This document shows, in pieces, positions 8,833 through 17,064 of a stretch of DNA of 64,000 nt; positions within the stretch are counted from its first letter, which is position 1; the number at the start of each line of letters is the position of its first letter. The position numbers and the translations under genes are program-made. The notes under the pieces are model-generated. The model saw only the letters and a list, made by a program, of their open reading frames with translations, did not search any database and was not told where the DNA came from. This stretch comes from an uncultured Litorivicinus sp. (GTDB taxonomy: Bacteria > Pseudomonadota > Gammaproteobacteria > Pseudomonadales > Litorivicinaceae), in the NCBI GenBank assembly GCA_902558075.1, contig CACECO010000002.1:87671-151670 (forward strand). Reading direction: 5' to 3'.

Positions 8833-8867
8833 TTTCAAATTAGCCGGCTGCATCATTTTCCTTTTCC

Positions 8868-9078
8868 AAACGCGCTCTTTAGCCAAACTTGGCAGGGTGG
8901 TACTGGTTGCACAAAGTAATCCACCGGCCCTCGGTGGGTAGCTGGGGGAGTGGCCTAGGAGCAATAAAAAACAGTGCTGATTTAAATGAACGATGATGTG
9001 TAGGTCTTTGATTCTAGGTAGACACCAGTGGTCTGTTAAGCCTTAGGTAAGCATCTGTCCACTCTCTGACCACCATTA
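8868..9078 (+). repeat. tRNA-Phe island repeat, copy C (attR-like: left arm plus core)
   Basis: It matches the left arm of copy B in the same order: GCGCTCTTTAGC, GGGTGGTACTGGTTGCACAA, hairpin CCACCG/CGGTGG near 8931, AAAACAGTGCTG (8968), then 43 bases from about 8992 with 38 identities to copy B (includes GTAGAC at 9018-9023). It ends in TCTCTGACCACCATTA (9063-9078), the tRNA-Phe 3' end with one change. Beyond 9078 similarity stops, as expected at an attR junction. The 350 bp between the cytochrome gene and the DUF2452 gene consist mostly of this repeat; the last 107 bp hold only a weak CCGTT/AACGG hairpin near 9103. Confidence 0.65.
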
Positions 9079-9185
9079 TCAGCACACCTCCCTATGTGTA
9101 ACCCGTTGATATAACGGCACGTGTTTGTCTTTTTCTGGGTTTGAGTTCACATTCACAAGCAATGAATACCTGTCATTCCCAGCCG

Positions 9186-9566
9186 TCACACCCGGATCCA
9201 AACAGAATCGGTCGCGAGACGATAGCTTCCAATATATTCGTGATAGTAAGTACCAAATTCCTCTGGGGCAATCATGCTGACCCACTCCTCCCCATTTTCC
9301 CGTCGGTATAGATGGTAAATATGACCAATGATTGGGACAAAGCTAACCGCGGCATCGTACATCCGTTTCGTATCTTCCGAGGTCGCAACGAGTTGACGAA
9401 ATTCTTCTTGCAGCTCCTCGTAACGACCGCGAAGCTTAGCAGATGCCTCTTTCGACTTCATTTGGCGATAGCCGGTCGTATCCACCTCAGTTATTGCAGG
9501 CGCGGCAACGCTATCACCATAGGGCATAGTCGATTTGTTATCTGCTACACGATCTGGTTTTTTCAC
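9186..9566 (-). CDS. DUF2452 domain-containing protein
   Basis: A 126-residue cytoplasmic protein starting with GTG, which overlaps the stop of the small frame upstream (GTGA). The central region is helical and charged (LRGRYEELQEEFRQLV, about 44-59). The C-terminal motif FVPIIGHIYHLYRRENGEEW followed by SMIAPEEF and YIGSYRLATDSVW is the signature of DUF2452, a family of unknown function common in gammaproteobacteria. It lies just outside the attR-like repeat, so it is probably the first resident gene after the island. Confidence 0.85.
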   Translation of the reverse strand: MKKPDRVADNKSTMPYGDSVAAPAITEVDTTGYRQMKSKEASAKLRGRYEELQEEFRQLVATSEDTKRMYDAAVSFVPIIGHIYHLYRRENGEEWVSMIAPEEFGTYYHEYIGSYRLATDSVWIRV

Positions 9567-9709
9567 TCTTGCGGATCACTTCCTGGATAATAGTATCCGT
9601 CATCTTCCTCCGGCTTGGACGGGCTTTCCGGCGCCTTAGTGATGGGTTGTTGTGCAACAACAGTGTCTGCCTCGTCCTTCAATTCATCCTCATAAACTCC
9701 GCCACACAT
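9563..9709 (-). CDS. Small acidic hypothetical protein upstream of DUF2452
   Basis: A 48-codon frame starting at an ATG preceded by GGGAGA. It encodes a Cys-Gly-Gly start, an acidic Pro-rich middle and the ending DDGYYYPGSDPQE. Its stop overlaps the DUF2452 GTG by four bases, which favours a real coupled gene. The same frame can be extended to 9808 (81 residues), but that added part looks unlike protein. I do not recognise the family. Confidence 0.4.
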   Translation of the reverse strand: MCGGVYEDELKDEADTVVAQQPITKAPESPSKPEEDDGYYYPGSDPQE

Positions 9710-9990
9710 CAGTCTTGTCTCCCAGTGTCTGCGATCGCCAGCGCTCCAAACAAAGCGATACCTCGCCAAAGTAGGAATGGACCGGTTGTTTTCATTATGT
9801 TTCTCCAAGCTACAGCAACATATTGTTAGTGGGGAGACCGAGTCTGCGGTTCAAGGTTGAAGTGACTCACATTTGAAAACAGAATCGACTTGTTTGATTC
9901 GGTTGCGTTTCTTGGTAAAGAATCGAGTAGCGTCGCTTAATCGAAAAGCTAAAGCACTCTCATACCAGAAAAACGAAAGAGGGAACAATA

Positions 9991-10179
9991 ATGGCTACTT
10001 ACGAATGTGACGCATGTGGAATGGCGGTGAACGCATCATGCGCAAAGTGTGATTCTCCACTAGTCGATGGTTCATTGACCCTTGATGACGGAACGGTTGT
10101 TCAAATCTCAAAATGCCCAGAATGCGAAGGAAAAATTAAGAGCCCACAATGTTGTGGCACTGATATGGTCGCAAACTAA
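9991..10179 (+). CDS. Small zinc-ribbon protein
   Basis: A 62-residue protein with eight cysteines: C6/C9, C17/C20, C42/C45 and the pair C54-C55. The CxxC pairs suggest two small zinc-binding knuckles. A GAGGGA ribosome site lies 7 bases before ATG. The 181 bp upstream, which contain a GAATC/GATTC inverted repeat near 9890-9905, separate it from the divergent small ORF and probably hold its promoter. Function unknown; related tiny zinc-ribbon proteins may act in protein or nucleic acid binding. Confidence 0.75.
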   Translation: MATYECDACGMAVNASCAKCDSPLVDGSLTLDDGTVVQISKCPECEGKIKSPQCCGTDMVAN

Positions 10180-10358
10180 CAGAGCGTATCGCTAGGCACT
10201 ATCGGAATCCTGGCATCCTTTAGGATCAAGCCTCTTTGCCTGACATCACGACCAGTGCAACCTAGCATGCGACAGATTGAATTGTTGGTTGTATATCCCA
10301 GGCAATCCTGTACCCTGTCCAGTGTCGGCAAAGGATACTATCCGGGCGTATATGATGA

Positions 10359-10403
10359 ATGAACCTAGGCTTTCAGGGTAAGGAGTCCCAGTTCTAGGTT
10401 CAT
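10359..10403. other. Strong stem-loop in a non-coding stretch
   Basis: ATGAACCTAG (10359-10368) and CTAGGTTCAT (10394-10403) are a perfect 10-bp inverted repeat around a 25-base loop that contains a further GGG/CCC pairing. The whole of 10180-10582 (403 bp) lacks a convincing gene: the 88-codon minus frame at 10246-10512 has no ribosome site and no protein-like composition. No T run follows, so a terminator is unlikely. A small RNA or a repeat element is possible. Confidence 0.5.
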
Positions 10404-10419
10404 ACCCGTTTCTCTCTTT

Positions 10420-10446
10420 AGCGTTTTGATGGTTGCCAAAAACGCT
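10420..10446. other. Second stem-loop in the same non-coding stretch
   Basis: AGCGTTTT (10420-10427) and AAAACGCT (10439-10446) form a perfect 8-bp stem with an 11-base loop, 16 bases after the first stem-loop. Two strong hairpins in tandem in otherwise empty DNA suggest a structured RNA. The strand cannot be decided. Confidence 0.45.
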
Positions 10447-10582
10447 GTGGCAAAAATAATTCGAGGCATTCGTTGGCCCGTATGCGCCACTCGGATACCA
10501 AAATCGGTTCACGCGCTATGCAAAACGCACACACTCAGACAGTAGATCTGTAAGTGCGGTATTTCACAAGACACTCATGAGT

Positions 10583-11611
10583 TCACTTTAAATTCCGATC
10601 CGAGAACCTCGATAATCCAACCGACGGATCAAAAATCCGTTGCCAAATCTCCGTCATCCGGCTGAGCTGTGGTCGTTGCTCAAGTTGCGCAAAGCTCCCA
10701 GTAACCATCCCATCATTTTCCCTTTTGGCAACCTCGAAATTGAATATGTAAGAGCCTTCGATACCCATTCTCAAATCACTTAGAAAAATTTGGTCGTCGG
10801 ACTCCCAAGCTTTGTACTGCCCTTTTGTGAACCATTGCAATCGTTGAACGCTTGGATGATTGGCGACTGGCTCCAATAATTCCAAATTTCTCGGATAACC
10901 GACAATCTGTACGTCGTCGATCTCATCAAAAACCGATGTCCAAATTTCGTAATTGCGATCACCCGCTATGGCCACACTTCTCCACAACAGTGTGTTGAAC
11001 GGTGCGGGAGTCGATTCATAGACGCTAGGAGAGATGCCGCGCAAATTCAGAGCAGACATTGCTTTTTCATCGATAAACACTTTAGCGATCGCACTCCAAA
11101 CTAAATAGGCGGTCGAGACGATCAACATAAAATGATTGATTTGTAGTGTGCGGCGGGTATTCCGACTAACTAATGCGCAAACAAATGCAATGACCAAAGG
11201 CAGGGTATATAGCGGATCAATAATGAATAACAAGGAATGTGAAAATGGATGTGCTGACCATGGCCATAAAACCTGTGTGCCATAAACCGTAAATAAGTCT
11301 GCCAAGCTGTGAGTGACGAAACACAAGAAAATTGCTAGCCACCACTTGAGGAACACTATATCGGTGAATTGCTTCGGACGAGTCATCATCCAAGCAAAAA
11401 CAGGCGCCACGAAAGCTTGAATCAAGAACGAATGAGAAAAGCCGCGATGGTAAGTCATATTTTCAATTGGTCCACCGAAATCGATGAGCACATCAAAATC
11501 AGGCAAGGTGCCGAACGCAGCACCATACAAAGCGGCACGCTTTCCGATGTGCTGACCTAATATTGCATAGCTAACTGCACCACCAAGAACCGCCTGCGTT
11601 ACCGAATCCAA
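10583..11611 (-). CDS. Membrane-bound metal-dependent hydrolase, DUF457/YdjM family
   Basis: A 342-residue inner membrane protein. It starts with MDSVTQAVLGGAVSYA and LPDFDVLIDF, then MTYHRGFSHSFL (about 53-64) with the His residues expected to bind metal, and a second FVTHSLADLFTVYGTQ motif near 98. Several membrane segments lie between 65 and 180. The C-terminal 150 residues are soluble and specific to this subgroup. Family members are annotated as metal-dependent hydrolases, and some are LexA-regulated, but their substrate is unknown. No LexA site was sought in detail. It stands alone between non-coding stretches. Confidence 0.88.
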   Translation of the reverse strand: MDSVTQAVLGGAVSYAILGQHIGKRAALYGAAFGTLPDFDVLIDFGGPIENMTYHRGFSHSFLIQAFVAPVFAWMMTRPKQFTDIVFLKWWLAIFLCFVTHSLADLFTVYGTQVLWPWSAHPFSHSLLFIIDPLYTLPLVIAFVCALVSRNTRRTLQINHFMLIVSTAYLVWSAIAKVFIDEKAMSALNLRGISPSVYESTPAPFNTLLWRSVAIAGDRNYEIWTSVFDEIDDVQIVGYPRNLELLEPVANHPSVQRLQWFTKGQYKAWESDDQIFLSDLRMGIEGSYIFNFEVAKRENDGMVTGSFAQLEQRPQLSRMTEIWQRIFDPSVGLSRFSDRNLK

Positions 11612-11638
11612 AAAGGCTTTCCTGAAAATCTAATATCT

Positions 11639-11830
11639 CTAGAAGTTTGCATTTTCATGCAATTCAATCGCCATCTCCAATAATCGTTCAACATCAAGTT
11701 TCCCGTAATTTGTTCGGCTCCATTCGAGGCCTTTACGCAACTGCTCGATATCGAGTTTCATCAGGCCAGTGACAATTTGATCGTGAGCTCCACGAACCAG
11801 GATTTCGACTTCACATTGCGTTTTCGACAC
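11639..11830 (-). CDS. Small hypothetical protein
   Basis: A 63-residue frame from a GTG preceded by TTGAGGTGTA. A TTG four codons earlier is a poorer choice. The product starts MSKTQCEVEILVRG and is mainly helical with Leu/Glu-rich segments (KLDVERLLEMAIELHENANF). Composition and ribosome site suggest a real gene. No family recognised. It is followed 27 bp later by the DUF457 gene on the same strand and could be co-transcribed. Confidence 0.55.
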   Translation of the reverse strand: MSKTQCEVEILVRGAHDQIVTGLMKLDIEQLRKGLEWSRTNYGKLDVERLLEMAIELHENANF

Positions 11831-12374
11831 ACTACACCTCAATGCTCATTATTCTTGATTTCAGAGTCTTGATCTCGTTTTCAAGACCAAAAGATATCCA
11901 AAAAAATCTCAAGATTGGTTGAAATCTAAAGCTAACCAATCGCTTCTCACAACAGCCATGGGATCACATTTTCATCTCAATTTACTGATGGTTAGCGGTG
12001 AATTGTACAAATTGAAATCTTCTTTTTAGCGCATGCATTATCGGTACTCTCAAGGGTATTGCCTGTAGATCATGGAGAATGAAGACATAATTCCATAGCG
12101 GCATTGTTCATAGATGACGGGATCCAAATCTGAGACTTTCCAGTTACGCGATACAAAACCAAAACGGTTCTCCCGATATCAATTCGATATATCCGACCGA
12201 TTCACCGATGCTTCCTATCAGCCACGTTTGGCAACCCACATTGCCTTCTGGCACAAGCTTGTCGCGCCTGTAGTCTTTCTATCGCTAAGTCAATATCACG
12301 GGTCAAGTAAAAGAGCGTGACGACCCACCACCAGACTTTCTGAACAGGCGAATGTTTCTCCACCAAAAGCACTC
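11831..12374. other. Non-coding stretch, AT-rich, with one inverted repeat
   Basis: These 544 bp hold no gene that I can support. A plus-strand frame at 12114-12320 (68 codons) has no ribosome site and no protein-like pattern. One clear feature is the perfect 8-bp inverted repeat GATTGGTT (11913-11920) and AACCAATC (11934-11941). It lies upstream of the small minus-strand gene at 11830 and could be an operator or an RNA hairpin. Confidence 0.5.
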
Positions 12375-12509
12375 CTACTTCTTCGGTCGTTTATTCGGCT
12401 TGGTATCTTCAGCCATCCATCGTTTGATTACCGCAGCAATACGTCTCGGGTCCTGCTTGATTTGCTTTTGTAGTTTCACAAACTCCTTAATCCGATCTTC
12501 ATCTGCCAT
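12375..12509 (-). CDS. Small basic protein resembling the FliF C-terminal motif
   Basis: A 44-codon gene with a strong AGGTGAGA ribosome site 7 bases before its ATG. The product begins MADEDRIKEFVKLQKQIKQD and continues PRRIAAVIKRWMAEDT with a Lys-rich tail. The DP(R/K)xxAxVIKxW core resembles the C-terminal segment by which FliF binds FliG, yet no flagellar gene is near. This similarity is by eye only. Codon use and ribosome site make expression likely; function unknown. Confidence 0.6.
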   Translation of the reverse strand: MADEDRIKEFVKLQKQIKQDPRRIAAVIKRWMAEDTKPNKRPKK

Positions 12510-12697
12510 TCAGTCTTCTCACCTAATTTAATTAATTAATCGGATAGTTAGTAGTTTGATTCCTTTGAATGTAAACCATCAAATGATTGAACTTAACCTC
12601 TCCAATTCAGTAGCATAATCCAAATGACGTTAAAAAACCGATCACTGACCGTCGTTTTAATGGTGATATCCTCTGAAGAAGCAAGGAGATACAATCA

Positions 12698-13078
12698 ATG
12701 CCCCCACGTCGTTGGACTACAGACGAGCTAGATACAGCAAATAAAATGTTGAGTGATGGCGCATCATTTGCCGAAATCGGCAAAACGATAGACCGAAGCG
12801 GTGCGGCTGTTGAAGCAAAGCTAAAAGGACAAGGTGCCCAAAGAACTGCGGCCGCGAAGAAAAAACCAAAACCAGAGCCCCAACCGGTGGTTGAGGTGGA
12901 ATCAACCGAGGCGAAAGGCACTATAGTCGAGGAAAAACCAGTCCCCTCTGAAACTCAACAAGCTGAACCAAAACCCACGCCGAGATCAAATGACGATGAG
13001 CAAGAGGGCCCAACAGTCAAATACATCGTTGGCGCAGTGATCATTGCTGTTGTGCTTTACCTTGCCCTTGGCGACTAG
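12698..13078 (+). CDS. Tail-anchored protein with Myb/SANT-like N-terminal domain
   Basis: A 126-residue protein in three parts. Residues 4-45 look like a small DNA-binding helix bundle (RRWTTDELDTANKML, FAEIGKTIDRSGAAVEAKL), as in Myb/SANT or GcrA-like domains. Residues 46-105 are a Lys/Pro/Glu-rich linker. Residues 108-124 are one hydrophobic segment (YIVGAVIIAVVLYLAL) at the very C-terminus. An AAGGAG site precedes the ATG. A cytoplasmic DNA-binding head tethered to the inner membrane is a reasonable but unproven picture. Confidence 0.7.
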   Translation: MPPRRWTTDELDTANKMLSDGASFAEIGKTIDRSGAAVEAKLKGQGAQRTAAAKKKPKPEPQPVVEVESTEAKGTIVEEKPVPSETQQAEPKPTPRSNDDEQEGPTVKYIVGAVIIAVVLYLALGD

Positions 13079-13107
13079 TACGAGGACCTATACGACCCTC
13101 GGTCGCA

Positions 13108-13866
13108 TCAAGAAACCATTGCCGCTCCCCCGGCGAGCAGTGTCGCTGCGAATAAGAACCATCTCAGCACTCTAGGATCGGTGTAGACAGCAAACTTGAC
13201 GCCCAAAAAAGCGCCAGCAACGTATCCGATTGATAGGATGAAACCATCCATCCAAGCGACCTGGTCCTGCCAAACAAAGATCGCGAGAGAGACAAGCGTA
13301 AAAACGAACGTACAAACCAGTTTGATCGCATTCGCTCGAACAATGTCATAACGCAACGTACCGGCAATCGATGCTAAGAGCAAAAACCCAACACCCGCCT
13401 GAATAAATCCACCATAAAAACCAGCGGCTAGTAGACCGATCAACGCAGACGGAGTCTCACTCACTCGACGCACTGCTGTTCCGATTGGTGGCGAGACAAC
13501 CGCCGGTCTGAAAAGGACCAAGAGAGACATACAGATCATCGTCCCAATCAAAAGCGGCTTCAGAATAGCAGAGGGTGCGAAAGCAGCCGCCAATGAACCA
13601 AAGAGACCACCAATAGCCATCGGGATAAGAATCGCTTTGAGATCAGAAGTCTCTAACTTTTTATGCCGTTTAAACTCGGAGACTGCGACCACGGATTCAA
13701 CAAAAATACCGACCCGGTTGGTCGCATTAGCAACCTCAGGCGGCATACCCATGATCATTAAGGTTGGAAGCACAAGATTTGAGCCACCACCAGCCACTGT
13801 GTTGATCGCGCCGGCTAGTAAGGCCACAAAAATGAGAATAACGATTTCAAAACCGGCAAATTCCAT
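13108..13866 (-). CDS. TSUP family permease (TauE/SafE)
   Basis: Inner membrane transporter of the sulfite exporter TauE/SafE family, commonly linked to export or uptake of sulfur-containing or organic anions. It has 252 residues from the ATG chosen at 13866; an upstream TTG at 13887 would add seven. About eight membrane segments are visible. The family repeats are NTVAGGGSNLVLPTLMIMG near residue 22 and GFIQAGVGFLLLAS in the second half. It is a monocistronic minus-strand gene. Substrate unknown. A second, more typical TSUP gene lies at 60489-61295. Confidence 0.88.
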   Translation of the reverse strand: MEFAGFEIVILIFVALLAGAINTVAGGGSNLVLPTLMIMGMPPEVANATNRVGIFVESVVAVSEFKRHKKLETSDLKAILIPMAIGGLFGSLAAAFAPSAILKPLLIGTMICMSLLVLFRPAVVSPPIGTAVRRVSETPSALIGLLAAGFYGGFIQAGVGFLLLASIAGTLRYDIVRANAIKLVCTFVFTLVSLAIFVWQDQVAWMDGFILSIGYVAGAFLGVKFAVYTDPRVLRWFLFAATLLAGGAAMVS

Positions 13867-13953
13867 GATGAGCGATCCATTGATCAAAGCGCGAGCATAC
13901 GCGTCGCAGGGAGGAACTCAAAATAAATTGAATGATCAGAATGAGGTTGAAGA

Positions 13954-14733
13954 TTAACGTTCAATTATCTCCGGTCTCTCTAAGTCAGCTAACCATTCTG
14001 ATAAATCTTGGGCGACCGACTTTCCGTGCTCAGCCAAAAACTCGATAAATCGTCGAGCATTCAACGTCACAATATTGCTTTCAGGAAATGCAGTTTGATC
14101 AATTTTCTGAAGAGCAACATCGACGTCACCGATCGTGTAATGCACATGAGAATCACTTGATAAAGCCACCTTCCAATCCAAGGCCTTTACAGTCTCAAGG
14201 ATCTCAATGCAGTACGGCTCACTGCCGAGCCGCGAACTGACAAAGGATGAGTTGTTAACTTCGATCAGGACGTTATTGTCGCGGGCGGCACGAACAACCT
14301 CTTCAATGTTGATCGGGTAATTTGGATTACCCGGATGTCCAAGGATTTGTATCAGACCTGTTTCCATTGCTGCAATCATTGCTTGCGTATGCGTTCGACG
14401 ATCCGATGGTGGGAAAACGGGTTCGTGGAAACTCGCTATCCCAAAATCCACAAAACTCATGAGTGTGTGATTAACATCGAGTGGCTGATGTTCGGCAGGA
14501 AGAATGTTCGCCTCAACTCCCCTAAGCATTGCCACGCCATAACGAATGCGAGGCAATATCCGCATATTTCCAAAATGCCACGGATGGGGTGAGTCGGGCA
14601 TCTCCGGACCATGATCTGTAATACTGAACAGCTGGAGCCCTTTGTCCGAAGCGGCTCGAAAATATTCTTCGACCGTAGAATAAGCATGTGTACTCGCCAC
14701 CGTATGCGCATGCGTATCTGTTAAATGCCTCAT
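13954..14733 (-). CDS. ycdX: PHP-domain phosphatase YcdX-like
   Basis: Cytoplasmic metal-dependent phosphoesterase of the PHP superfamily. The 259 residues show motif I DTHAHTVASTHAYST (residues 6-20), motif II ITDHGPEMPD (about 38-47), GVEANIL near 75, a region with ASFHEPVF, ILGHPGNPNY, and the last motif LSSDSHVHYTIGDV near 193-206. Together these supply the trinuclear metal site. An AGGAGG-type site precedes ATG. The E. coli homologue YcdX binds zinc and is linked to swarming. The physiological substrate is unknown. Confidence 0.88.
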   Translation of the reverse strand: MRHLTDTHAHTVASTHAYSTVEEYFRAASDKGLQLFSITDHGPEMPDSPHPWHFGNMRILPRIRYGVAMLRGVEANILPAEHQPLDVNHTLMSFVDFGIASFHEPVFPPSDRRTHTQAMIAAMETGLIQILGHPGNPNYPINIEEVVRAARDNNVLIEVNNSSFVSSRLGSEPYCIEILETVKALDWKVALSSDSHVHYTIGDVDVALQKIDQTAFPESNIVTLNARRFIEFLAEHGKSVAQDLSEWLADLERPEIIER

Positions 14734-14802
14734 TCGTGCCTCCTACTTGATTTCATTAGTCTATGAAGGTTTTATTGCATTGTCTTGACGTTTGGTGATC
14801 TG

Positions 14803-15642
14803 ATGCTGAAACCGCAACCTATTTCCTACGCAGAGGATTGGATGCCGATCCAACAACGGCTCCTGATCAAAACAATAGAGACACTTACGGGCCGTGGACG
14901 CCTGATGAGACGCTATCGCGCATTCCAATTAGCATCCAGTCCGTTTCAAACGCCTGAGGTCTGGGACATGGCCATGGATCATTTAGGCTGTCGCGGACCG
15001 TCGACAGAGCAGATCGAAATCCCACGGCGACGGACAAACCAAGGCCTGTTGTTAATCGCCAATCATCCTTTCGGCGTTACAGACGGAGTGACCTTAGCCT
15101 GGATCGCATCGCGGCTCGATCCCAATTTCCGTGTAATTGCCAACGGGGTTTTGAGACAAGAACCTTCATTGAATGCAAATATCTTACCTGTCGAATTTCA
15201 ACAGAGTCGACAAGCAACCAAAATCAATATCGAGACTCGACGGCAAGCGATTCAAATGCTCAAATCTGGAGGCGTAGTTGCGCTTTTCCCTGCGGGTGCC
15301 GTCTCTTGGTCTCAGCAGCGTGGCGCACCAGTTGAAGATGACACGTGGAAACCGCTGGTTGGGAGACTCGTGAAAGCATCTGGGTGCGATATCCTGCCTA
15401 TCCGATTCGACGGGTCCAACTCGAAACTTTTCCAACAAGCTTCAAGAACGGCACTCACCCTTCGCCTTGGATTATATATGCACGAAATCAAACGCCGCCT
15501 CGATCAACCAATCCAGTTCGAAATCATGCCAATTATCGAACACGAAGAAATTCCGGATATTACCGCGCAGGCACTCGCCCATTGGCTCAGAAATCAACTA
15601 TTTTCAGGTAACGGAATAAACTCGCTATCTCCAGGTACTTGA
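14803..15642 (+). CDS. PlsC-type acyltransferase domain protein
   Basis: Probable lysophospholipid acyltransferase-like protein of 279 residues. The block LLLIANHPFGVTDGV (about 83-97) is a variant of the NHxxxxD acyl-transfer motif, and VVALFPAGAVSW near 165 is the glycerol-3-phosphate binding motif in altered form (FPAG for FPEG). A TTG at 14785 could extend it by six codons, but the ATG fits better. Its end overlaps the convergent pirin gene by 49 bp. The acceptor substrate is unknown; haemolysin- or ornithine-lipid-type acyltransferases are alternatives. Confidence 0.8.
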   Translation: MLKPQPISYAEDWMPIQQRLLIKTIETLTGRGRLMRRYRAFQLASSPFQTPEVWDMAMDHLGCRGPSTEQIEIPRRRTNQGLLLIANHPFGVTDGVTLAWIASRLDPNFRVIANGVLRQEPSLNANILPVEFQQSRQATKINIETRRQAIQMLKSGGVVALFPAGAVSWSQQRGAPVEDDTWKPLVGRLVKASGCDILPIRFDGSNSKLFQQASRTALTLRLGLYMHEIKRRLDQPIQFEIMPIIEHEEIPDITAQALAHWLRNQLFSGNGINSLSPGT

Positions 15643-16466
15643 GCAAATCGGCCATCTATCCAATCAACTTTTGCCTGCTCAATGCGTTCCTCATCTGAGG
15701 AGACAAAGTTCCACCAAAGATGTCTTGGTCCATCGAGCGGTTCGCCACCAAATACCAAGACCCGTGCACCCTGCGGAGCAACGACTCTGACTTCTTGACC
15801 TGGTGCCAAAATCAAAAGTTCTGATTCAGGGTATCGAATCCCATCGACCTCGAGCGCACCCTGCGCACTATAAATCGCCCTCTCTTCATACTCTTTTGGA
15901 ATCTGGATTGAGCCGCATTGAGATATCTGCAAATCCACATATAAAGAATACCACGGAAAAGAAACCGAGCTTTTGAGCCCAAACCATTCACCAAGTAATA
16001 CACGGCCTTCGACCCCATTGTCAGAGAAGTGAGCAAGAGTTGACTCACCGTAGTGAATAAAACTTGGCGCCACCTCTTCCATCGATCGAGGCAGCGCTAA
16101 CCAACTTTGGATGCCGAATAATTGAGAGATGCTTGCCCGAGATTCAGAGTCTGATCGCTCAGAGTGGACAATCCCCGAGCCTGCTGTCATTAGGTTCACG
16201 GACCCTGGCCTGATGACCATGTCGTTACCGAGACTATCTCGATGCTGCATAGATCCTGCAAACAGATAACTGAATGTCGAAAGGCCAATGTGTGGGTGCG
16301 GCCGGACATCCAATCCAACATCCCGAATTAATTCGCCTGGGCCGAACTGATCCCAGAAAACGAACGACCCGACAGCGCGTTTTACTCGTGATGGTAATGC
16401 GCGTTTGACTTCAAGATTACCAATGTCTGATGTCCGCGGAATAATCTGTGTTTCAACTGGACGCAC
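15594..16466 (-). CDS. Pirin family protein
   Basis: Bicupin protein of 290 residues. Metal ligands are in VRPHPHIGLSTFSYLFAGSMQHRDS (residues about 52-76) and MTAGSGIVHSE (about 92-102), giving the His-His-His-Glu set of pirins; some bacterial members show quercetin 2,3-dioxygenase activity. The likely start is the GTG at 16466, which sits 5 bases after AGGAGG. The GTG at 16472 is too close to that site. It converges on the acyltransferase gene and overlaps it. Confidence 0.9.
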   Translation of the reverse strand: MRPVETQIIPRTSDIGNLEVKRALPSRVKRAVGSFVFWDQFGPGELIRDVGLDVRPHPHIGLSTFSYLFAGSMQHRDSLGNDMVIRPGSVNLMTAGSGIVHSERSDSESRASISQLFGIQSWLALPRSMEEVAPSFIHYGESTLAHFSDNGVEGRVLLGEWFGLKSSVSFPWYSLYVDLQISQCGSIQIPKEYEERAIYSAQGALEVDGIRYPESELLILAPGQEVRVVAPQGARVLVFGGEPLDGPRHLWWNFVSSDEERIEQAKVDWIDGRFAQVPGDSEFIPLPENS

Positions 16467-16481
16467 ATTCACCTCCTGAAA

Positions 16482-16510
16482 TTGACAGTCGATGCGATGA
16501 CGAGATAAAT
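16482..16510 (+). promoter_or_regulatory. Possible promoter for trmL
   Basis: TTGACA at 16482-16487 is a perfect -35 element. After 16 bases comes GATAAA (16504-16509, 4 of 6 consensus -10 bases). It lies about 90 bases before the trmL ATG, in the 133 bp between the divergent pirin and trmL genes. Assigned by pattern only. Confidence 0.4.
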
Positions 16511-16599
16511 AAAGGGTGTTTACGGATGCTTAATTAATTCCATTTTGGAACCGCTGATACACGCTATCTTTTCTCCATAAACGCGCGTATCGTCTCGCC

Positions 16600-17064
16600 A
16601 TGCTGACGGTGTGCCTCTATCAACCCGAAATCCCTCCGAACACAGGAAACATCATCCGCTTGTGTGCAAATACAGGTAGTCAATTACATTTAATTCGTCC
16701 ACTGGGCTTTTCGCTTGACGAAAAATCAGTCAGGCGATCCGGTCTGGATTATCACGATCTGGCACGCGTTAAAGAATTTGAGTCATGGGACCATTATATT
16801 GGTGGCCCGCAGAGACGGATCTTTGCGCTTTCGACCAAAGGTATTGCGTCGTATGAATCGATCGCTTATCAATCAGAGGATGTTCTACTGTTTGGGCCTG
16901 AGACACGCGGACTCCCCGAAAATGTGAGAAAGAATAGTGCAGTAACCGAAGTCATTCGGATCCCAATGTGCCCAAACAACCGAAGTGTAAACCTTTCAAA
17001 TTCCGTCGCAATTGTTCTCTATGAGGCGTGGCGCCAACTAGACTTCGAGGGAGGCGTTGCATGA
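16600..17064 (+). CDS. trmL: tRNA (cytidine(34)-2'-O)-methyltransferase TrmL
   Basis: SPOUT-class methyltransferase that 2'-O-methylates the wobble base of tRNA-Leu isoacceptors. The 154 residues match family length (157 in E. coli). Motif 1 is [15 protein letters not shown] (13-27), motif 2 [11 protein letters not shown] (about 97-107), and motif 3 [20 protein letters not shown] near the end, which forms the knotted SAM site. Its stop overlaps the ABC-F start (ATGA region), so the two are likely co-transcribed. Confidence 0.95.
   Translation: MLTVCLYQPEIPPNTGNIIRLCANTGSQLHLIRPLGFSLDEKSVRRSGLDYHDLARVKEFESWDHYIGGPQRRIFALSTKGIASYESIAYQSEDVLLFGPETRGLPENVRKNSAVTEVIRIPMCPNNRSVNLSNSVAIVLYEAWRQLDFEGGVA

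Noticed and set aside
10246..10512. An 88-codon minus-strand frame
   Set aside because: No ribosome site, atypical composition, and both strong stem-loops lie inside it.
10548..10572. A 15-base stretch (GTGCGGTATTTCACA) also familiar from cloning vectors and some insertion sequence ends
   Set aside because: Too short, with no further vector sequence, transposase or matching second end in the window.
12114..12320. A 68-codon plus-strand frame
   Set aside because: No ribosome site, no recognisable pattern; random open frame in AT-rich DNA.
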